Below are positions 48,785 to 61,404 of a stretch of 64,000 nt of DNA, one piece after another. Location of the stretch: contig JBBPSI010000114.1 of assembly GCA_038093515.1 (NCBI GenBank), positions 1-64,000 of the forward strand, in the 5' to 3' direction. How positions within the stretch are numbered: position 1 is the first letter of the stretch; each line of letters starts with the position of its first letter. A program made the translations under genes and the position numbers. Source of the DNA: Butyriboletus loyo. Taxonomy: Eukaryota > Basidiomycota > Agaricomycetes > Boletales > Boletaceae. Under the pieces are notes generated by a model. It was not told the origin of the DNA, did not search any database, and saw nothing but the letters and a program-made list of their open reading frames with translations.

Positions 48785-49566
48785 ATGGGTGGCGAAGTCT
48801 ACCTCGGGAGTCTCTTTAAAGCGAACAACGATGAGTACAGACTGCTATATGTATCGTCGTGCTTACTTTTCCATTTGGGGGGTATTTTACCACATGAAGT
48901 ACCAAAAGGAGCCCATCCTTGCCCTCGTCGCGTCCCTGACCCCGCGAATGCCCCAGCAGGCGGGCTTGAGGCCCCCGTTCCCACCAGCGGGTGCTTACTG
49001 TTGTCCAGCATGAGGTCGAGGTTGGCCGCCAGTACGAAATCGTGATCACCCTCCAATGGCTTGCGGCGGTATCGCCAAGGCGATGTCATTGAAATCCCTG
49101 GCTCTGATTCGATCGACGACGGTAACCCCATCTTACGTTACATCGAGCGACCGCAGGTACGCATTTTTATCCTCACCTTCATTCCCGTTCCAGGCGCACT
49201 GATCAGTGAAAAGGAGCTCGCGAGCACGATCTTCTCAGCGCAGGATGTGCCCGGATCCATCATTGAATTTACCGTGATCGTAGACGACCGGAAGGTGCCA
49301 TCCTCGTTGGCGTTTCTCATCGAGATCGATGGCGCACTTTGTATGACCGTATCTTCTTCCCAAAAGCGACCGGCATTAATTTGTTTTGCTGATGGAAACA
49401 GTCACCTCGGATAATCAAGCGTCAGCTCGAATCGAAGCGGACCTCTGTGAGAAATGTTCAGTGTCGGACGCCGGCTTGCGCTGCCAACCGTGTACGTCCT
49501 GAAACCAAGCACGTTTGGGGAATATAGATCAGGGCTGCCATCACGGGTGCAGGTCAAGTCGAACTC
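48785..49566 (+). pseudogene. Truncated, frameshifted GH3-type acyl-adenylase
   Basis: Only the C-terminal half of a GH3-family protein is present. KANNDEYRL (near 48820), VEVGRQYEIVITLQ, RYRQGDVIEIPGSDSIDDG, ILRYIERPQ, ISEKELASTIFS and SIIEFTVIVDDRKVP are in family order. The N-terminal ATP-binding half is absent: the divergent neighbour starts 154 bp upstream. The frame breaks near 49485: SVSDAG is followed, one base out of frame, by ALPTVYVLKPSTFGEYRS, which is the expected next motif. The frame then runs into the MITE at 49568 and stops there. GH3 enzymes conjugate amino acids to acyl acids in plants; the roles of fungal relatives are unclear. An assembly error could mimic the frameshift, but not the truncation. 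Confidence 0.78.
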
Positions 49567-49567
49567 T

Positions 49568-49660
49568 CAGCGAAACGGTTATTGGTCGGAACCAACGGCT
49601 AACAGTCTGTAGCACTCGGCTACACTCGGTTAGCATCGGAAACCAGCAATTGTTTTACTG
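49568..49660 (+). mobile_element. 93-bp MITE-like repeat, copy 2
   Basis: Starts CAGCGAAACGGTTATTGG and ends CAATTGTTTTACTG, with imperfect inverted ends. It is 93 bp like copy 1, with seven differences. It directly follows the GH3 relic and supplies its stop codon. TCAAGT occurs 8 bp before and 3 bp after the repeat, a possible but unproven target duplication. Confidence 0.75.
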
Positions 49661-50623
49661 ATTTCAAGTGTCTGTCGTGCTCTGGGATTACGAGGGATGT
49701 TACGACGTGTCGAGAAAGTGATGGCGCATCACTAGCCTGCTGTTTAAATCTATCACCTCTGCACCTGGGTACATCCCATAATCAAATTCCTTATTTATCC
49801 CCCTGAGCAAATCCATTTGAGAGAGCGGTGGATATATAGATATGGTTGACATGGCTTGCCGATGAGTCCAAGATTGTGATGGAAGGATAACCGCACAGGT
49901 ACGATCACACGCGCGCGTCGCCGTGTCAACTGTCGAACCGATCCTCGTTTGCTTTGGTGTAGCACTTTGTTCCGTGTAAAGATTCGTTGTACAGCGTTTC
50001 GATGGTCCGAACGCCATCATATGATGTGACAGTGTGGGGACATACATATCCAGATTATCCGTTCTCGCTAGGCTTGTTTGGCAAGGGATTCCCTTCGGGT
50101 CGAGATGATTGATGAGTTTTTGAGACTCTCTTCGTGGCGGTCTCGTCGTCGTCGATCTTGTTCAAAAAGAGTCAAGGGGCCACTGCAAAACAGGTTTGTC
50201 CCCTCGGTTGTAAGTAGCACATGGCACATTTCCATGCTTTCGTACTGCTGTCGAAGGAATGGCCCATCTGCAATCGGTTCGCATCAAACACTACCAGTTA
50301 TTGGTAGTCGGTGGGTAAATTTAGCGCGACTTAATCGATGACCAAGTGGAGAGCAGTGGGTGATCAAGGTAAACCAGTTCAAGTTTAGAGTGCCACCACG
50401 TTGACGTGGGTCCCTTGTGTGTACTGTGACCAGGTGGACAGAATGTCAAACTGCAATGTACGAGTCCATCAATGATTGCTAGGCACAGCCCGTGTCAATT
50501 GTCTGTGACCAACGATTCGTGTCGCTCCCCACCGTAGAAAGCGAAAGATGATGTTACTCTCTTGCGTATTATGGGGACTATCAACATAAGCATTAAAGCG
50601 ACAAAAGCCCGGAAGCCAGTCCT
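49661..50623. other. Intergenic, no supported gene
   Basis: A minus-strand open frame at 49700-50047 has no recognisable motif. No RNA gene or further repeat was found by eye. Confidence 0.45.
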
Positions 50624-51693
50624 TCAAACACCACCAATCTGACGATCGCGACCCTCGGGTAATCTTTGCAACTGACTCTTGCTCCGGACCCTTGGGCGGC
50701 GCTTCGCGTACCACTCCCAAGCAAGACGAACAATCTCACCATCAGCGTCGTACGGCGTCGGGACCTCGCTGTATCCAGGCCGAGCGGTGGGATGGCGAAC
50801 ATACACAGCAGAGCACGTTTGGAACGAAACCTCTGCGTATGCAGGAAGGAAAATGAACGGAGAAGCATACGGAGGAAGGTGAAACGGCGTGAGTCCGTCA
50901 GGTGTTTTAAATAGCGTTGCATGCACTTTGGTGGCAGGAGGCTCATCATCTCCGCCGTCGCTCTCCAATTCCTTGGGAGGTTTTGGTTCTTGCAAGAACC
51001 TAATTTCCACAGGGTCCACGGAAACCATGTCGCCTGGAGCTAAACGCGTGTTGGCGTCCGAATGCTACTCAGAGAGAGAGAAGAGAAACGTCAATATACG
51101 GCAAACGGGCCTCATAGACGCGCGGGTAACGCCTACCTTTTTGCCGTTCAGCAAGACGTGACCGTGAATCACCAATCTCCGTGCTTCATACACGCTGGAC
51201 GCAAAGCAACACCTGAACATGAACACGTCTATCCGTCGCTCGACTTCGGACATCATCAAGCTTCCAACCGGCGCCAGGCCTTTTTCGTCTTCCTTCTTCT
51301 TCCGACGTTCCGCGCGCTCGAGTTGTTCCATCCGGCCGGCAAAGTCGTCCAAAACCAGGCTGGCATTACCTCCTGTTTGTAGGCGGGGACGCACGTCCGG
51401 GAGTGTAGCAGGGAGATACCATCGTTTGAACGTTTTCTCGGGGATGAAGTCGCCATGGTAGGCACGTATGAGGGCCTTGGCTGTCCAACGTTGCTGGAAA
51501 AGGGTCCGGTTGGTCCGGCTGAAAGTAACATGCTTTTGTGTCACGAAAGCGCGTGCCCATACGCTATAAAGATTGTCCAGTGACCAGCTCTGTTTGGTGC
51601 ATCAACTCAATGTGTGGTACATAATAAAGTTGGAACGAGGCGTACCATGCGAGGCAGGCATCTCTTGATGCTGAAAACGTTATGGTCCCTCAT
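50624..51693 (-). CDS. NAM9: Mitochondrial ribosomal protein uS4m (NAM9)
   Basis: ATG at 51693 gives MRDHNVFSIKRCLPRM, and splicing joins SWSLDNLYSVWARAFV, the family start. RWTAKALIRAYHGDFIPE and KTFKRWYLPATLPDVR follow, then the S4 RNA-binding domain: LAPVGSLMMSEVERRIDVFM, FASSVYEARRLVIHGHVLLN and NTRLAPGDMVSVDP. The C-terminal part (EWYAKRRPRVRSKSQLQRLP) is fungal-specific; stop at 50624. The protein is part of the small mitoribosomal subunit. Two or three introns. The call is secure. Confidence 0.93.
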
Positions 51694-51837
51694 AGCAGAC
51701 CCGTCGTTGAACGTTGAGATCTGAGACCCAGTAGCGTGGTCGGTGAGACCACCAAGGAACGCGTCGAGTTGTAGGTGTCAAAAATTCACACGGGTGGCTG
51801 CTCCAATAGTAATTAACCGAAGGCTACATCGTATACG

Positions 51838-54800
51838 CTATGATATGGACTTGATGCTGCTTAACCTGACCACCAGCGGAAGGAGTGAGACATTCTCACT
51901 CGACGCGTAGTACTGCACACAGTCCAAGTGAAACTGCAATGACGGGTTAACCAATACCAATCGCCGTAGAGGTAGATTGCATTTACCTTGAACCTGAAGA
52001 GGGACAAGTGAGCTGGATGATACATCAGTGCGAACATGAGCACATACCAATGGTTAAAGTTCGACTCGAATTTCTTCAGGAAATCCCAACGCTTGCCCAT
52101 TGCTTGATCCCCGCCATCCGATTCAGCAGCCGAGAGTGCCTGCGATGCTGATTTCGTAAAGGACGAGGAATAAAGGGCAAACGTCGAGCATGTTACGATC
52201 ATGCGCGAATATGCCTGTCAAATAACTCATCTGTCATCAGGAACGTCATTCGAGACAGCTTCCACGTACCCTAAGCAATTTCGCACTCGTCAACATACAT
52301 TCTTTCAGACACGTATCCAAAAAATCGACATGATCCCTCAGTAACTGGTCCACTGTCGTCACCTTGGCCAGTTTCGCCTCCAAAGAGCGCCAGTTAGGCT
52401 CCAAGACTTCAAACGTTACAAAGGCCAATATCTGTTGAACGAATGCCAGCATGCGTGCGCGAAGCAGTAGTACTCGGAGTCTCCATTGTTCGAACTCGGG
52501 ATGGTTGGGAACAGATTTGCGCCACGTTGCTGTCTTTTGCTCAATCCACATCGAAGCGAGCGACTGTTCGACATTCTTGAGGTGCAGAAGAAATCGGAAG
52601 ATCAGTTGATAACGAAGGATGGTCTTGCGCGAGATCACAAGAGAGAGGGGAAATTTTACAGTATAGTCGAGTGCAAGAGCTTCAATGGCTACAAGGCATA
52701 TGAGATCACGGGCGGTTGCGTATGTTCTTTCGAGTCTTACCTAGCATTGGCTTTTTCTCGTCCTTATCTTTATCCCGGTCTTTTTTGGCATCTTCTTGCC
52801 CTGCACCATCGGGCACACCTTCCCCGTCCTCGCCTCCAATGACTCCGCTCACACTGATAACTTTCAACAGCCACTCATACAACCCTGTGCCAGCGATACT
52901 GACTTTTACGTCCTCTCGGAACAGTGCATCTTCACCAGTGAGCGAAAGGTCAAGTAGACTTTGCAATTTTACGATGCTGGCCGATTTCGCGGGCTTTCTA
53001 AGCTCAGTATGGGCGAGGTCGAGTAGGTGCGTAAGGAACGAGGATTGCGACAAGAAAAAGTATCGTTTTAGGGAGCGCAGGCGAGGTATCAGTTGTTGAT
53101 CCTGTAGCAGAAGCTGTAGGAGGGTATGGTTGGCGTGCGTGTAGGCATCTTCCACAAACTTGTACAGCCTGAGGAACAGTTAGTTATGAGAGCAGATGTA
53201 TGGTATGAAAGCTCACTTTTGGTCATCCATGGAGAGTTGTTGTTGTGCGTCCGTTAGATGTTGGCTTGCCTGCAGTTCTATACCGCATTCACGAATGACA
53301 TTTAGGTATTTACCAGCGAGAAGGACCTTATATTTCCACCCCTCGAGTGATGGGGGAATACATGCACCGCCAGGCAGTCTACCACCCGGAGTCCTGGGTG
53401 GTGGGACACCAGCATGCTGCCGCTTCGACGATGATGTTGAACCGTCACGTAACTGTACATGGTAAGCAGGCACGAAAAATAGCAACCAATACACCAACTG
53501 ACTCACCGTGTAACGCCTTTCCCAATACTCGTCTGTGTAATCCACCTCCAAAATACCCTTACTGATAAATTTACTCTCTTTGACACAGAATTCCTCGTAC
53601 GGATCATGCAATCTCCCAGTCGTTATCCACCCACGAAGCATTTCTGCATATGGAATCCCAGCTGCGCTCAACAATGTATCGTACACTTTGCACGCTGTTG
53701 GGTCTCCGGACATGCTTTGCATCCGTTCGTAGATAACAGTGAGCACCTCTCCACCTTTAACAGGCACAGATGCGCCCGTCGAGGATTTGGTAATCTCGGA
53801 AAGAACAGCTTTCAGCTTCGCACCACCTAGACCGAGAGCTTCATCTCGCGCATCTTGCTCTTCATCTGCTGAGGAGGCGGAAAAGGAAGAACCCTCGTCG
53901 TCATCGGTGTTAGCTAGCTCGAGGACCAGATGGTAGATCAAGGAAAGTGTGTGGACCGTCGGATGGATGTAGAACCAGAGCTTCTGTAGAGTGAACTGTG
54001 GCGAGGCATTAAATGCGTGTTCCAATTGGGATAGAAGGGTCTGATACTCCTATATAGCAAGCAGCTATTAGAATGGTTCTCCTTCAGGGACTTGACGACG
54101 AACCTTGAGCATGTCCCGGATAGCAGCACAGAGTGCATGATTAACGAGACCGAAATCCAGATGGCTCCGACTTTCAACAAATGCAGATATGGCCGTATAG
54201 TATGTGCCAAGTGGGAGGACGCGTTCAGTCAAATCTCGAAGGGATGGATCTAAGGAAAACGCGTTGGTCATCTGGTACGATACGGAGACTGCCCTGTTAT
54301 GAGACAGGGAGTTACCTAGGGGCGATGATGCAACAAAGCGGATCCCTTGCAGAGGATCATCATCCTCTGGCGAATAATCTGGATGATATGTCACATGCGT
54401 GCCTTCAATACCCTACGGTGTTCGGGTCGGTCTGACCGGGTCACAACCGAGACTCGCCACTCACCATCAAGACATACAATAGATCGTCCAGGATGATAGC
54501 CTCTTGTATGTCGATAGGGAGATGATCTAATACATCCTCTCTTTCTTTTCCCTTGCTCTTTGGAGTGGTATTTGTTGTTCCGACACGAGAATTCAACGGT
54601 GCACGGACAAACGATGTCTCGGCAATGAACGACGACTCATTACCTGCGGTTGGCCGTGAATGACAGGACCCAAGGACAAGACAGCGGAGACACGCACTTC
54701 TTCCTCGGTTTTCACGCGAACTGTGCACGCGAGGATCGATCTCTTCGTCAATATCATCACTCAATCGCCTGTTCCTCCTGACGGACGCGATCGTGCCCGT

Positions 54801-54934
54801 TATCTACATCCATCCAGTGTCGGTGATGACCAACGAGGCGAATAACAGAAGTGGCGCACCTTGGTGTACTCCTTGGCGGATAACGTGAGGTTGTTTTTAC
54901 GCGCCGGACGTGTTCTGGGAGTGAATGGGTCCAT
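51838..54934 (-). CDS. GCP2: Gamma-tubulin complex component 2 (GCP2/Spc97/Alp4)
   Basis: I place the start at the ATG at 54934 (MDPFTPRTRPARKNNLTLS), which splices through a GTAG-ended acceptor to ITGTIASVRRNRRLSDD. DLTERVLPLGTYYTAISAFV opens the GRIP1 region; YAEMLRGWITTGRLHDPYEE and KYLNVIRECGIELQ are typical. The GRIP2 region carries LDYTVKFPLSLVISRKTILR, YQLIFRFLLHLKNVEQSL, FVTFEVLEPNWRSLE and VDFLDTCLKECMLTSAKLL. The stop is at 51838. GCP2 and GCP3 bind gamma-tubulin to nucleate microtubules at spindle pole bodies. EVLEPNW and SRKTILRYQL point to GCP2 rather than GCP3. About twelve introns. The first exon and the extreme C-terminus are less certain. Confidence 0.92.
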
Positions 54935-55452
54935 GTTGATGTGAATGAAGTGTGGGAAGACGCCTTGTGGCTGGGTGACCCTTTGACAGTGCGTACAAAA
55001 ATTATATGCCAGGCGCATTGCGACTGTGCTCGACACAATGATTAGAGTGCGTATCATCGTTAAAGCTATGACATATATTCGAACTGATAGGTACGTCAAG
55101 TCTCAAGCTGGTAATGCCCCCACTGCCAGAAGTCGCATGAATAGCAGCAAGTTGTGCTTCTCACCGGACGATAAGGTCTATCTATTAATCTTAGACACTC
55201 ACCCGCGATATCGGGGATCGAGAGAACGTCTGGACACTGCAAATGATTATCCTGCCCTTGCAACATAGTGCACATCTAATGCTGAACAGAATGAACAGGA
55301 GTCGTCGGGAGCAGAAAAAAAAAGGATGACTTCCGGAACGAGCCTACAAATCAGCCCGGTTTAAAAACAGTCACCATCCAAAGACTCTAGCAAACGCGAA
55401 AGTGTGTTCGTCACGCACTCCTCGTGGCACTACATGCTACACACAGCTTTCT

Positions 55453-56125
55453 TTAAGTTAAACAGCAAAAGCTTCCAGTGTGGGAGCCAGTCCACGGCAA
55501 GCGGGCCACAAAAAGTAACGAATGCACCGTGCGCGTCAACTTTGAACCTTGAACATCATGGACGACGTGATAACAGCTTCCTGATATTCGGACGCCTTGG
55601 AGTGAGGATGATGCCAGGCGGGTGTAAACAGCTTTCGAATGAAGGAGCAGTACCACGAGTGTGGAATACCGAGATGCGAAGGCATTATCGTCATCATCAC
55701 CTTGCAGATCATCAAGTACAACTTCCTCGTCACTTTTCTCACTCTTCTTGTTCTCCTCAATGACTTTGGGTGTCAATTAACGAACACATTTTCACTTTGA
55801 AAAGGGTTGTTTCAGGGAGGTATGTTGTTTTGCTGACTCGCTCAGTCTCATCGACTGAGTCATGGTCTTCGTTACTGGATACAGCTTTCTGCTTGCGACT
55901 TTTCTTTGGTGAAGGTTTGTCTTGGGTGGACGGGACCATGTCATTGTGGTAGATTAACTCAAGAGTCTCTTGTTGAGAACTTGGGCTGTCGTGTTGATGC
56001 CAATCACATGTGGTAGTATGTGCATGATGGACAACAATCCGGACTGGTTTTTCATGAGCTGGATCGATCACAACTCGGTCTCCACAACCGATGACAAGTG
56101 TGATTTTTAATGGGTGACAGACCGC
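55453..56125 (-). other. Unidentified coding-like stretch
   Basis: A minus-strand frame is open from about 56143 to 55757 (KITLVIGCGDRVVIDPAHEK, then VRIVVHHAHTTTCDW), leading to a Lys/Ser/Asp-rich tail. A neighbouring frame continues acidic sequence (VIEENKKSEKSDEEVVLDD). It reads like protein but lacks a clear start, a convincing junction and a known family. It could be a decayed gene or part of an unrecognised one. Confidence 0.3.
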
Positions 56126-56294
56126 ACTTGACCGGACGTTTAATCACAGTCGACGCTGTTTATGTCCAAGGTGAGTATCGTACCTCATGTTAATATCCTA
56201 TTGGTTCCCCCTCAGCGGTACTGCGCAGTTCTTGACAAATAATTTGGCTCCAAATGATTCTAGATCCGTCAGGTAACTGTTTCACTTCAGTATA

Positions 56295-56444
56295 CAGTCG
56301 ACCTCATATCTCGCATAACCCATACTCCCTACCTTTTTTGATTTCCCAAACCTCATTTATTGACCTCTCCGAAAACCCATACTCCCCAACAACAGATGCC
56401 CTGCGGCCTCTCCCGAGAGGTATCTGTCAGGAGGGAGTCTACTG
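56295..56444 (+). mobile_element. 150-bp pogo/Tigger-type MITE
   Basis: The left end CAGTCGACCTC and the inverted right end CAGTAGACTCC form terminal repeats of the Tc1/mariner pogo type. Each end is flanked by TA (56293-56294 and 56445-56446), the expected target duplication. The interior has two near-direct repeats, AACCCATACTCCCTA and AACCCATACTCCCCA. It has no coding capacity, so it would move only with a transposase from elsewhere. Confidence 0.78.
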
Positions 56445-57031
56445 TACTTACAATCAAGGTGTATTGACTGTCATATATCGTATTAGACTAACCGTTCCAC
56501 CGGCGTGACAGTGTATGTCTCGTGTTCCGAGAGAGCACCAACCAGAGCTCAAGCGCTCACAAATCGCGCCAAAAAACGTCATTGCTTGACCGACGGGGCC
56601 ACTACGAACCAGACTAGTGGTAGTTAGTACCATTCGCACCAGCGAAGGCTACGACAGGAGGTGCGAGCGGTCATTCTGTCACTCTCCCAGCCAGCCACGC
56701 GGGTCGCGATTTACAGTATAGGATCAAGTGACATCAAGTTCCAACGAAGCGGTTGTACTGGACAAGCACGCACCACTTGGCACGATGCGACGAACTAGAC
56801 TGACAAGGTTATAGCTCGTCATCAACGTAGACGGCAACAGTATTTATTTACCAAGCTACAAGTGTATGGACACCGAATATTTAGAACGTGGTACAACGAA
56901 CTGGCGCAGTACGAGGTTTGTGCTCCAAGGGATTCATTTTTTTTTGTTGAGGTTGCTGCAATGCCCTTTGGGCATCGAAAGAGATCATGACGAGTCGTAG
57001 AGTGGGTCGTAGAGAGATCGTGAAGGGGTTC

Positions 57032-58836
57032 TTATCTAGAAGAGCCAGTTCCTCCATACGTGGATTGGGGGAGTTGACCCATCAACGGTGCAACAGCATC
57101 AGAGTAAGGAGCTGAATCAGAGGAGTCAGTGACATCCTGTTTCGCCCATCTACTTGCTGCGCGTAGATTTTTTCCGTAGACACATAGGATGAGGGCTGTA
57201 GGGAACCCGATACAACTGATCAAGGCCAACAATAAGCTGGCGTTACGGATGCCAAAATGAGTGTACAACGGAGTACCCAAGCTAGGGAAAACCGTGGCAA
57301 CAATGTTACGAACAGCGCAGTTGGCGGCGATTACGGAAGCTGATCGGGTCGGATAGAGGTCGATGTAGTAGTTGAGCAACGACAACTGCAGAAGAGTCAT
57401 GCCCACTCCCACCGGAACACCCGACAAAATGGGAACAAACCAGTGGACGTCGGGGCGGGCAGAAAGTGCAAACCAGAACATGCCAATGGGTGTGAAGAGC
57501 GATGCTAGTGAGACACCCGGGAGACGCCCCTCTGGCGGAATCCTTCCTTTACCACCGGACTGAATAAGGATTGCGTGTTGGCGAGCTTCGTACTGGGGTT
57601 TGAGGATACGGAAGTAGATGAGGACACCAAGGAGATTTCCGAGCCAGGGTGCAATGAATACCAAGCCAGCCTGTTGACGAGACATGGAGTAATGCGACTT
57701 GTAGACAAGCGGGTACGCCTACACAATAAAATGTGAGATGGGAAGAAGAAGAAATAATTACTCAATAAACTCACTCCGAGAAGTAGAAACAAGAGGCCAT
57801 AGACGAATGCATGATAGAGAGTGGTCGAAATGACAATGGGTTCACGTCGAAGCATTGCTGAGCAAATTCAGCATTAGTTCATCTAATCGAAGAGAAATAG
57901 ACTTGCTGATTGGTGTCCAAAGCGCATCCGTCCAGATGCCTGACGGTTGGGCGGGACTACAGCCTTTGAGAACACCAGGTCCTTGTTCTTTGGCAATTCT
58001 TCTCCGTATCGCATTTGCTTCCGTTTCTGGAAGACAAATCACCACAGCCGTGATGATCGCAGCCCACGCAGCGATACACCCCATCAGCCAGCGCCAGGGA
58101 ACAACAGCACCAAGTAGTGATGACGGCAGAGGACCAATTGTCGGTGCACCTTGGAGTACAACCGTGAAGAGGGCGACAAGTGAGCCTCGCTCGTCGGGAT
58201 TGAACATGTCCGCGAGAGATCCACCGTATATGGCGGTAACGGCAGACCCACTGAGACCCGCCAATGTACGACAACTTAACAGGGTGGGCATCGTCGGGGA
58301 CAAGGCAGCAGCAAGGGAGAATACTACAACAAGTCAGTGAGCACTGACTATCAACTGCAAAAGGAAAAAGGACGCACAGACGAAGCCTACGGCTGCACCG
58401 ATGTAGATGGGGCGGCGGCCATAGAACTCACTCAAGGGGGCACCGATCAGAGGTCCAAAAATTGAACCCTGACGGGATATAGTCGGGTGGGGAAGCGCTT
58501 CAACGACACAAACGCTTACAAAGTTGAAGAGGCCGACGCCAAGCGTGGCAACCAAGTCTGTTGTTTGGAAGTGTTCTTGGATCTGCTGCTGCATGCCTGA
58601 CTGTAACCGGGTCACCGTCGTGAATCACAGGTCAAGTTGTGTACTCACAAAGAAGGTGCGGGTAACATCACTGAAGGGTAGACCGTGAGCGCTTGATCGA
58701 CATGACCAATGAAACAGAACACCGACATGGGTGCGATCAAGTTCCATATTAAAAGCGCGACCACCCATCGTCGCCATTTGCTCCAATTCCGGGGGTCATG
58801 CTCGAAGGTCAATACGCACGACGGGACCTGGGACAT
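57032..58836 (-). CDS. MFS transporter, DHA1 (drug:H+ antiporter) type
   Basis: ATG at 58836 (MSQVPSCVLTFEHDPRNWSK) with the PRNW-W motif before the first membrane segment, typical of fungal DHA1 proteins. Later exons give LVATLGVGLFNFGSIFGPLI, GAPLSEFYGRRPIYI (motif A), SCRTLAGLSGSAVTAIYGGS, LADMFNPDERG and VPWRWLMGCIAAWAAII. A central loop (PETEANAIRRRIAKEQG) precedes the second six helices, which include GIRNASLLLALISCIGFPTA. The tail ends TYGGTGSSR at the stop at 57032. About 500 residues and 12 predicted membrane segments. Relatives export drugs, polyamines or toxins; the substrate here is unknown. Confidence 0.88.
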
Positions 58837-61404
58837 TTATGTGGGCAAAGGCGTATCGAAGGTACTTACTGGGCAGATGTTATATACTTGCACTGGAAGC
58901 ACTCTTGACTCGGAAATTTTATGGCATTTGTAGCCGCTCTGACGTTTTACCCCCGTGAGTGTCACATGCTTTTGTGGAGAAGGATCCTGACCGAGCCAAC
59001 GCCAGTGATTAAGAATTAAACCGCTTGTGGCACTTGATGGCCGCGTGTGACGCGCGCAGTGGTATTTGATTTAGGTAAACGTAGGCACAAACTGCGGACG
59101 ACTGGTTGAGTAGGGATGATTATATTTGGAAACCCCCTGTGACTCGGAGAACGCTGACAAGGGAACATATCACTTGTTTCCCAGCATCGTGTAATCTCAA
59201 AACTTGAAGTTAGTGACCACGAAGATTCGAGACAAGTCAGACGACATACCTAGCACCGCCGAAAGTGTTGAGTGACATATCGTTAGACCTCCGAGTTGTT
59301 GAAGGACAAAAATGCCGTGGCCAGGTTATTCATTTGTTAGTCCATTTGTGCAACGTTCCTGTGGTCGCGCGACAGCCGATGTTGATGTATTGAAACTTAT
59401 GTTATGTTGAACGTTGAAGAAGCAGGTTAAGCCGGGTGGAAGTAGGAAAAGTGGACGAGGATTGGAGAATTCCCCGTACCTCCACTGATAGGGTTAGGTT
59501 AGTCCTCAAACCACAGCACGTGACAACCGAATTTTCGAAATTCAATGGCGAAAGGCTCCGAAATGGCCCAGGCGTCCGCCCTGAATTTGGCAGGAGCGCT
59601 TGGCCGAGGTGGGGGAACCGAACAACCCTTATTAAAGCCCAAGCCATCTTACATGGTTCTTCAAGACGTCTTTGCTCACTCGAATCTTTCTTCACTTTCC
59701 AACATCTCACATTCCTTCGTACAAGCGGTCGTCCCTAGACGACCTGGGTAGTATCAAGTCATGCTACTTGGAAGGCTGGTACATCTAAAACGGCCGGCGG
59801 AGGAAACCTCAAACCGGGGCATTTGCACGGTCAGAGACGCAGCAGGGGCAGGGGCTTTTAGACTAGACAGCATGTGGATAGTCTACCCCACAGAGATCGG
59901 ATTTATAAAAAAAAAAGGAAGCGAGGTTTTCACAAAGGCATCTCTCATGTGCATTGCACAACAGGAATTCGGAGACTTCCGGTGCTCCGCGATTACGCCA
60001 AGATCCGAGCTCTATTTTTCGCAGGAGCTTGGATGTCATGTGTATCGCGGCGGGGATCACCGTGTCGATTGACCATCTCATATTTCGTGGCAGCGTGGTT
60101 GGGTCCCAGAGCCCATCGAATAGCCTATCGCGATGCGGACGCGACTCGACAATGATCTGTCCCAGATCAGCCGGTCACCTGCATGTCACTAGATGTCACC
60201 GTTGCCTTGCTGGGTTCCTGCATAGAGTGTTTCTAGGGTTTACCCCGATAGGACTACAGTCGGCCGTTTAATCATCATTCAATGACCACCGCGGCTGGCC
60301 GCGGGCTTCTGGAACGCCGCAAGCTAACATATCGAACGACGAGGATTCAAATACAGAGATTGGATTTGCATGGCCCTACCTGCTAAGCTCCACTTTTGGA
60401 GACTGCTTATCAACGTAGCTCTGAGGATGATCACGGGCATCAGTAAAACAATTGCTGGTCAGTGGTTTCCGACGCTAGCCGAGTGTAGCCGAGTGCTACA
60501 GATTGCTAGCGACCAATAACTGTTTCAAGGATGAGCGTCTGGCTTGAGAGTTGGCACTTGCGTGGCTCTAGCGACGATCAACTGGCGACCGCGAGATAGG
60601 GCTAGGATTGATATTGTACACGACCGGGACACCATGAGCATCAAAACGACCCAGGTGTAATCGAAGCAGTTCAAGAGCAACGAGTGACCAGGTCTTCTTC
60701 CATTCTACCCAATCACATTACATGACTCTGTCCACATGTCCGAAGAATATTGAAAGACGCCGCGACCAATTGTTTACAGCCACTAGTAATACCCGCCGTT
60801 CGGAAAACAAGGAAGGTCAAACAAGACGCGTCGTCGATAATGACTTCGACTTGACGTCGCATCTTTGATTTCTGCCATTTCCGTCACGTATCCGTATCTA
60901 TGGATACTATGACGGTGCATCCGACTCGAGTACATCACATTTCAACCTGCAGTTCCTTTGACACGAAATTCACAAGTACGGACACGAGGCACACTTTCTA
61001 GACACGTTGCCGCCGCCATCACTTTCACCTCATTTCCGACGTCCGCATTGCGTACATAACGGGTTTGGCACCCAATTGTAGACGTTCCACAGCCTGAGAT
61101 TGCTTATCGGGGTTCTGGCAGTTAAAACCCCACTCGCAGCATGGTGGACACGATTCATAAATCTCTCTTTCAGCTCTTACTAACAACTCTGGTGCTCTTC
61201 GACTTGGTGGTGCTCCTTCGTCCTCTCAGCTTTCTCCACGTATCATCGGGCGGCTGGGGTCCGTTCCATCCAGTCTAGTCTGTGCTCTTACTTGCGCCTC
61301 ACACTCCTTTGGAAGCACCGCGCGCACTCCATTAAATTCAAGTCTGGTGACTTGCATCTATTTTCTCTTAACACCAGCACTCTCTCCTCTTACTAGATTC
61401 TAGA
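58837..61404. other. Gene-poor 2.6-kb region
   Basis: Upstream flank of both the transporter (-) and the ferric reductase (+). Short open frames (for example 59545-59751) have no family features. The only structured element I see is the MITE-like copy at 60441-60529. Confidence 0.45.
60441..60529 (-). mobile_element. MITE-like repeat, copy 3 (inverted, diverged)
   Basis: On the minus strand the sequence reads GAAACAGTTATTGGTCG, CTGTAGCACTCGGCTACACT and AGCAATTGTTTTACTG in the same order as copies 1 and 2. A deletion lies in the first third and a short insertion before the right end. The plus-strand left end CAGTAAAACAATTGCTGG matches the right end of copy 2. Confidence 0.72.

Noticed and set aside
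59486..59500. A telomere-like GGGTTAGG word
   Set aside because: Only one and a half repeat units; chance occurrence is likely.
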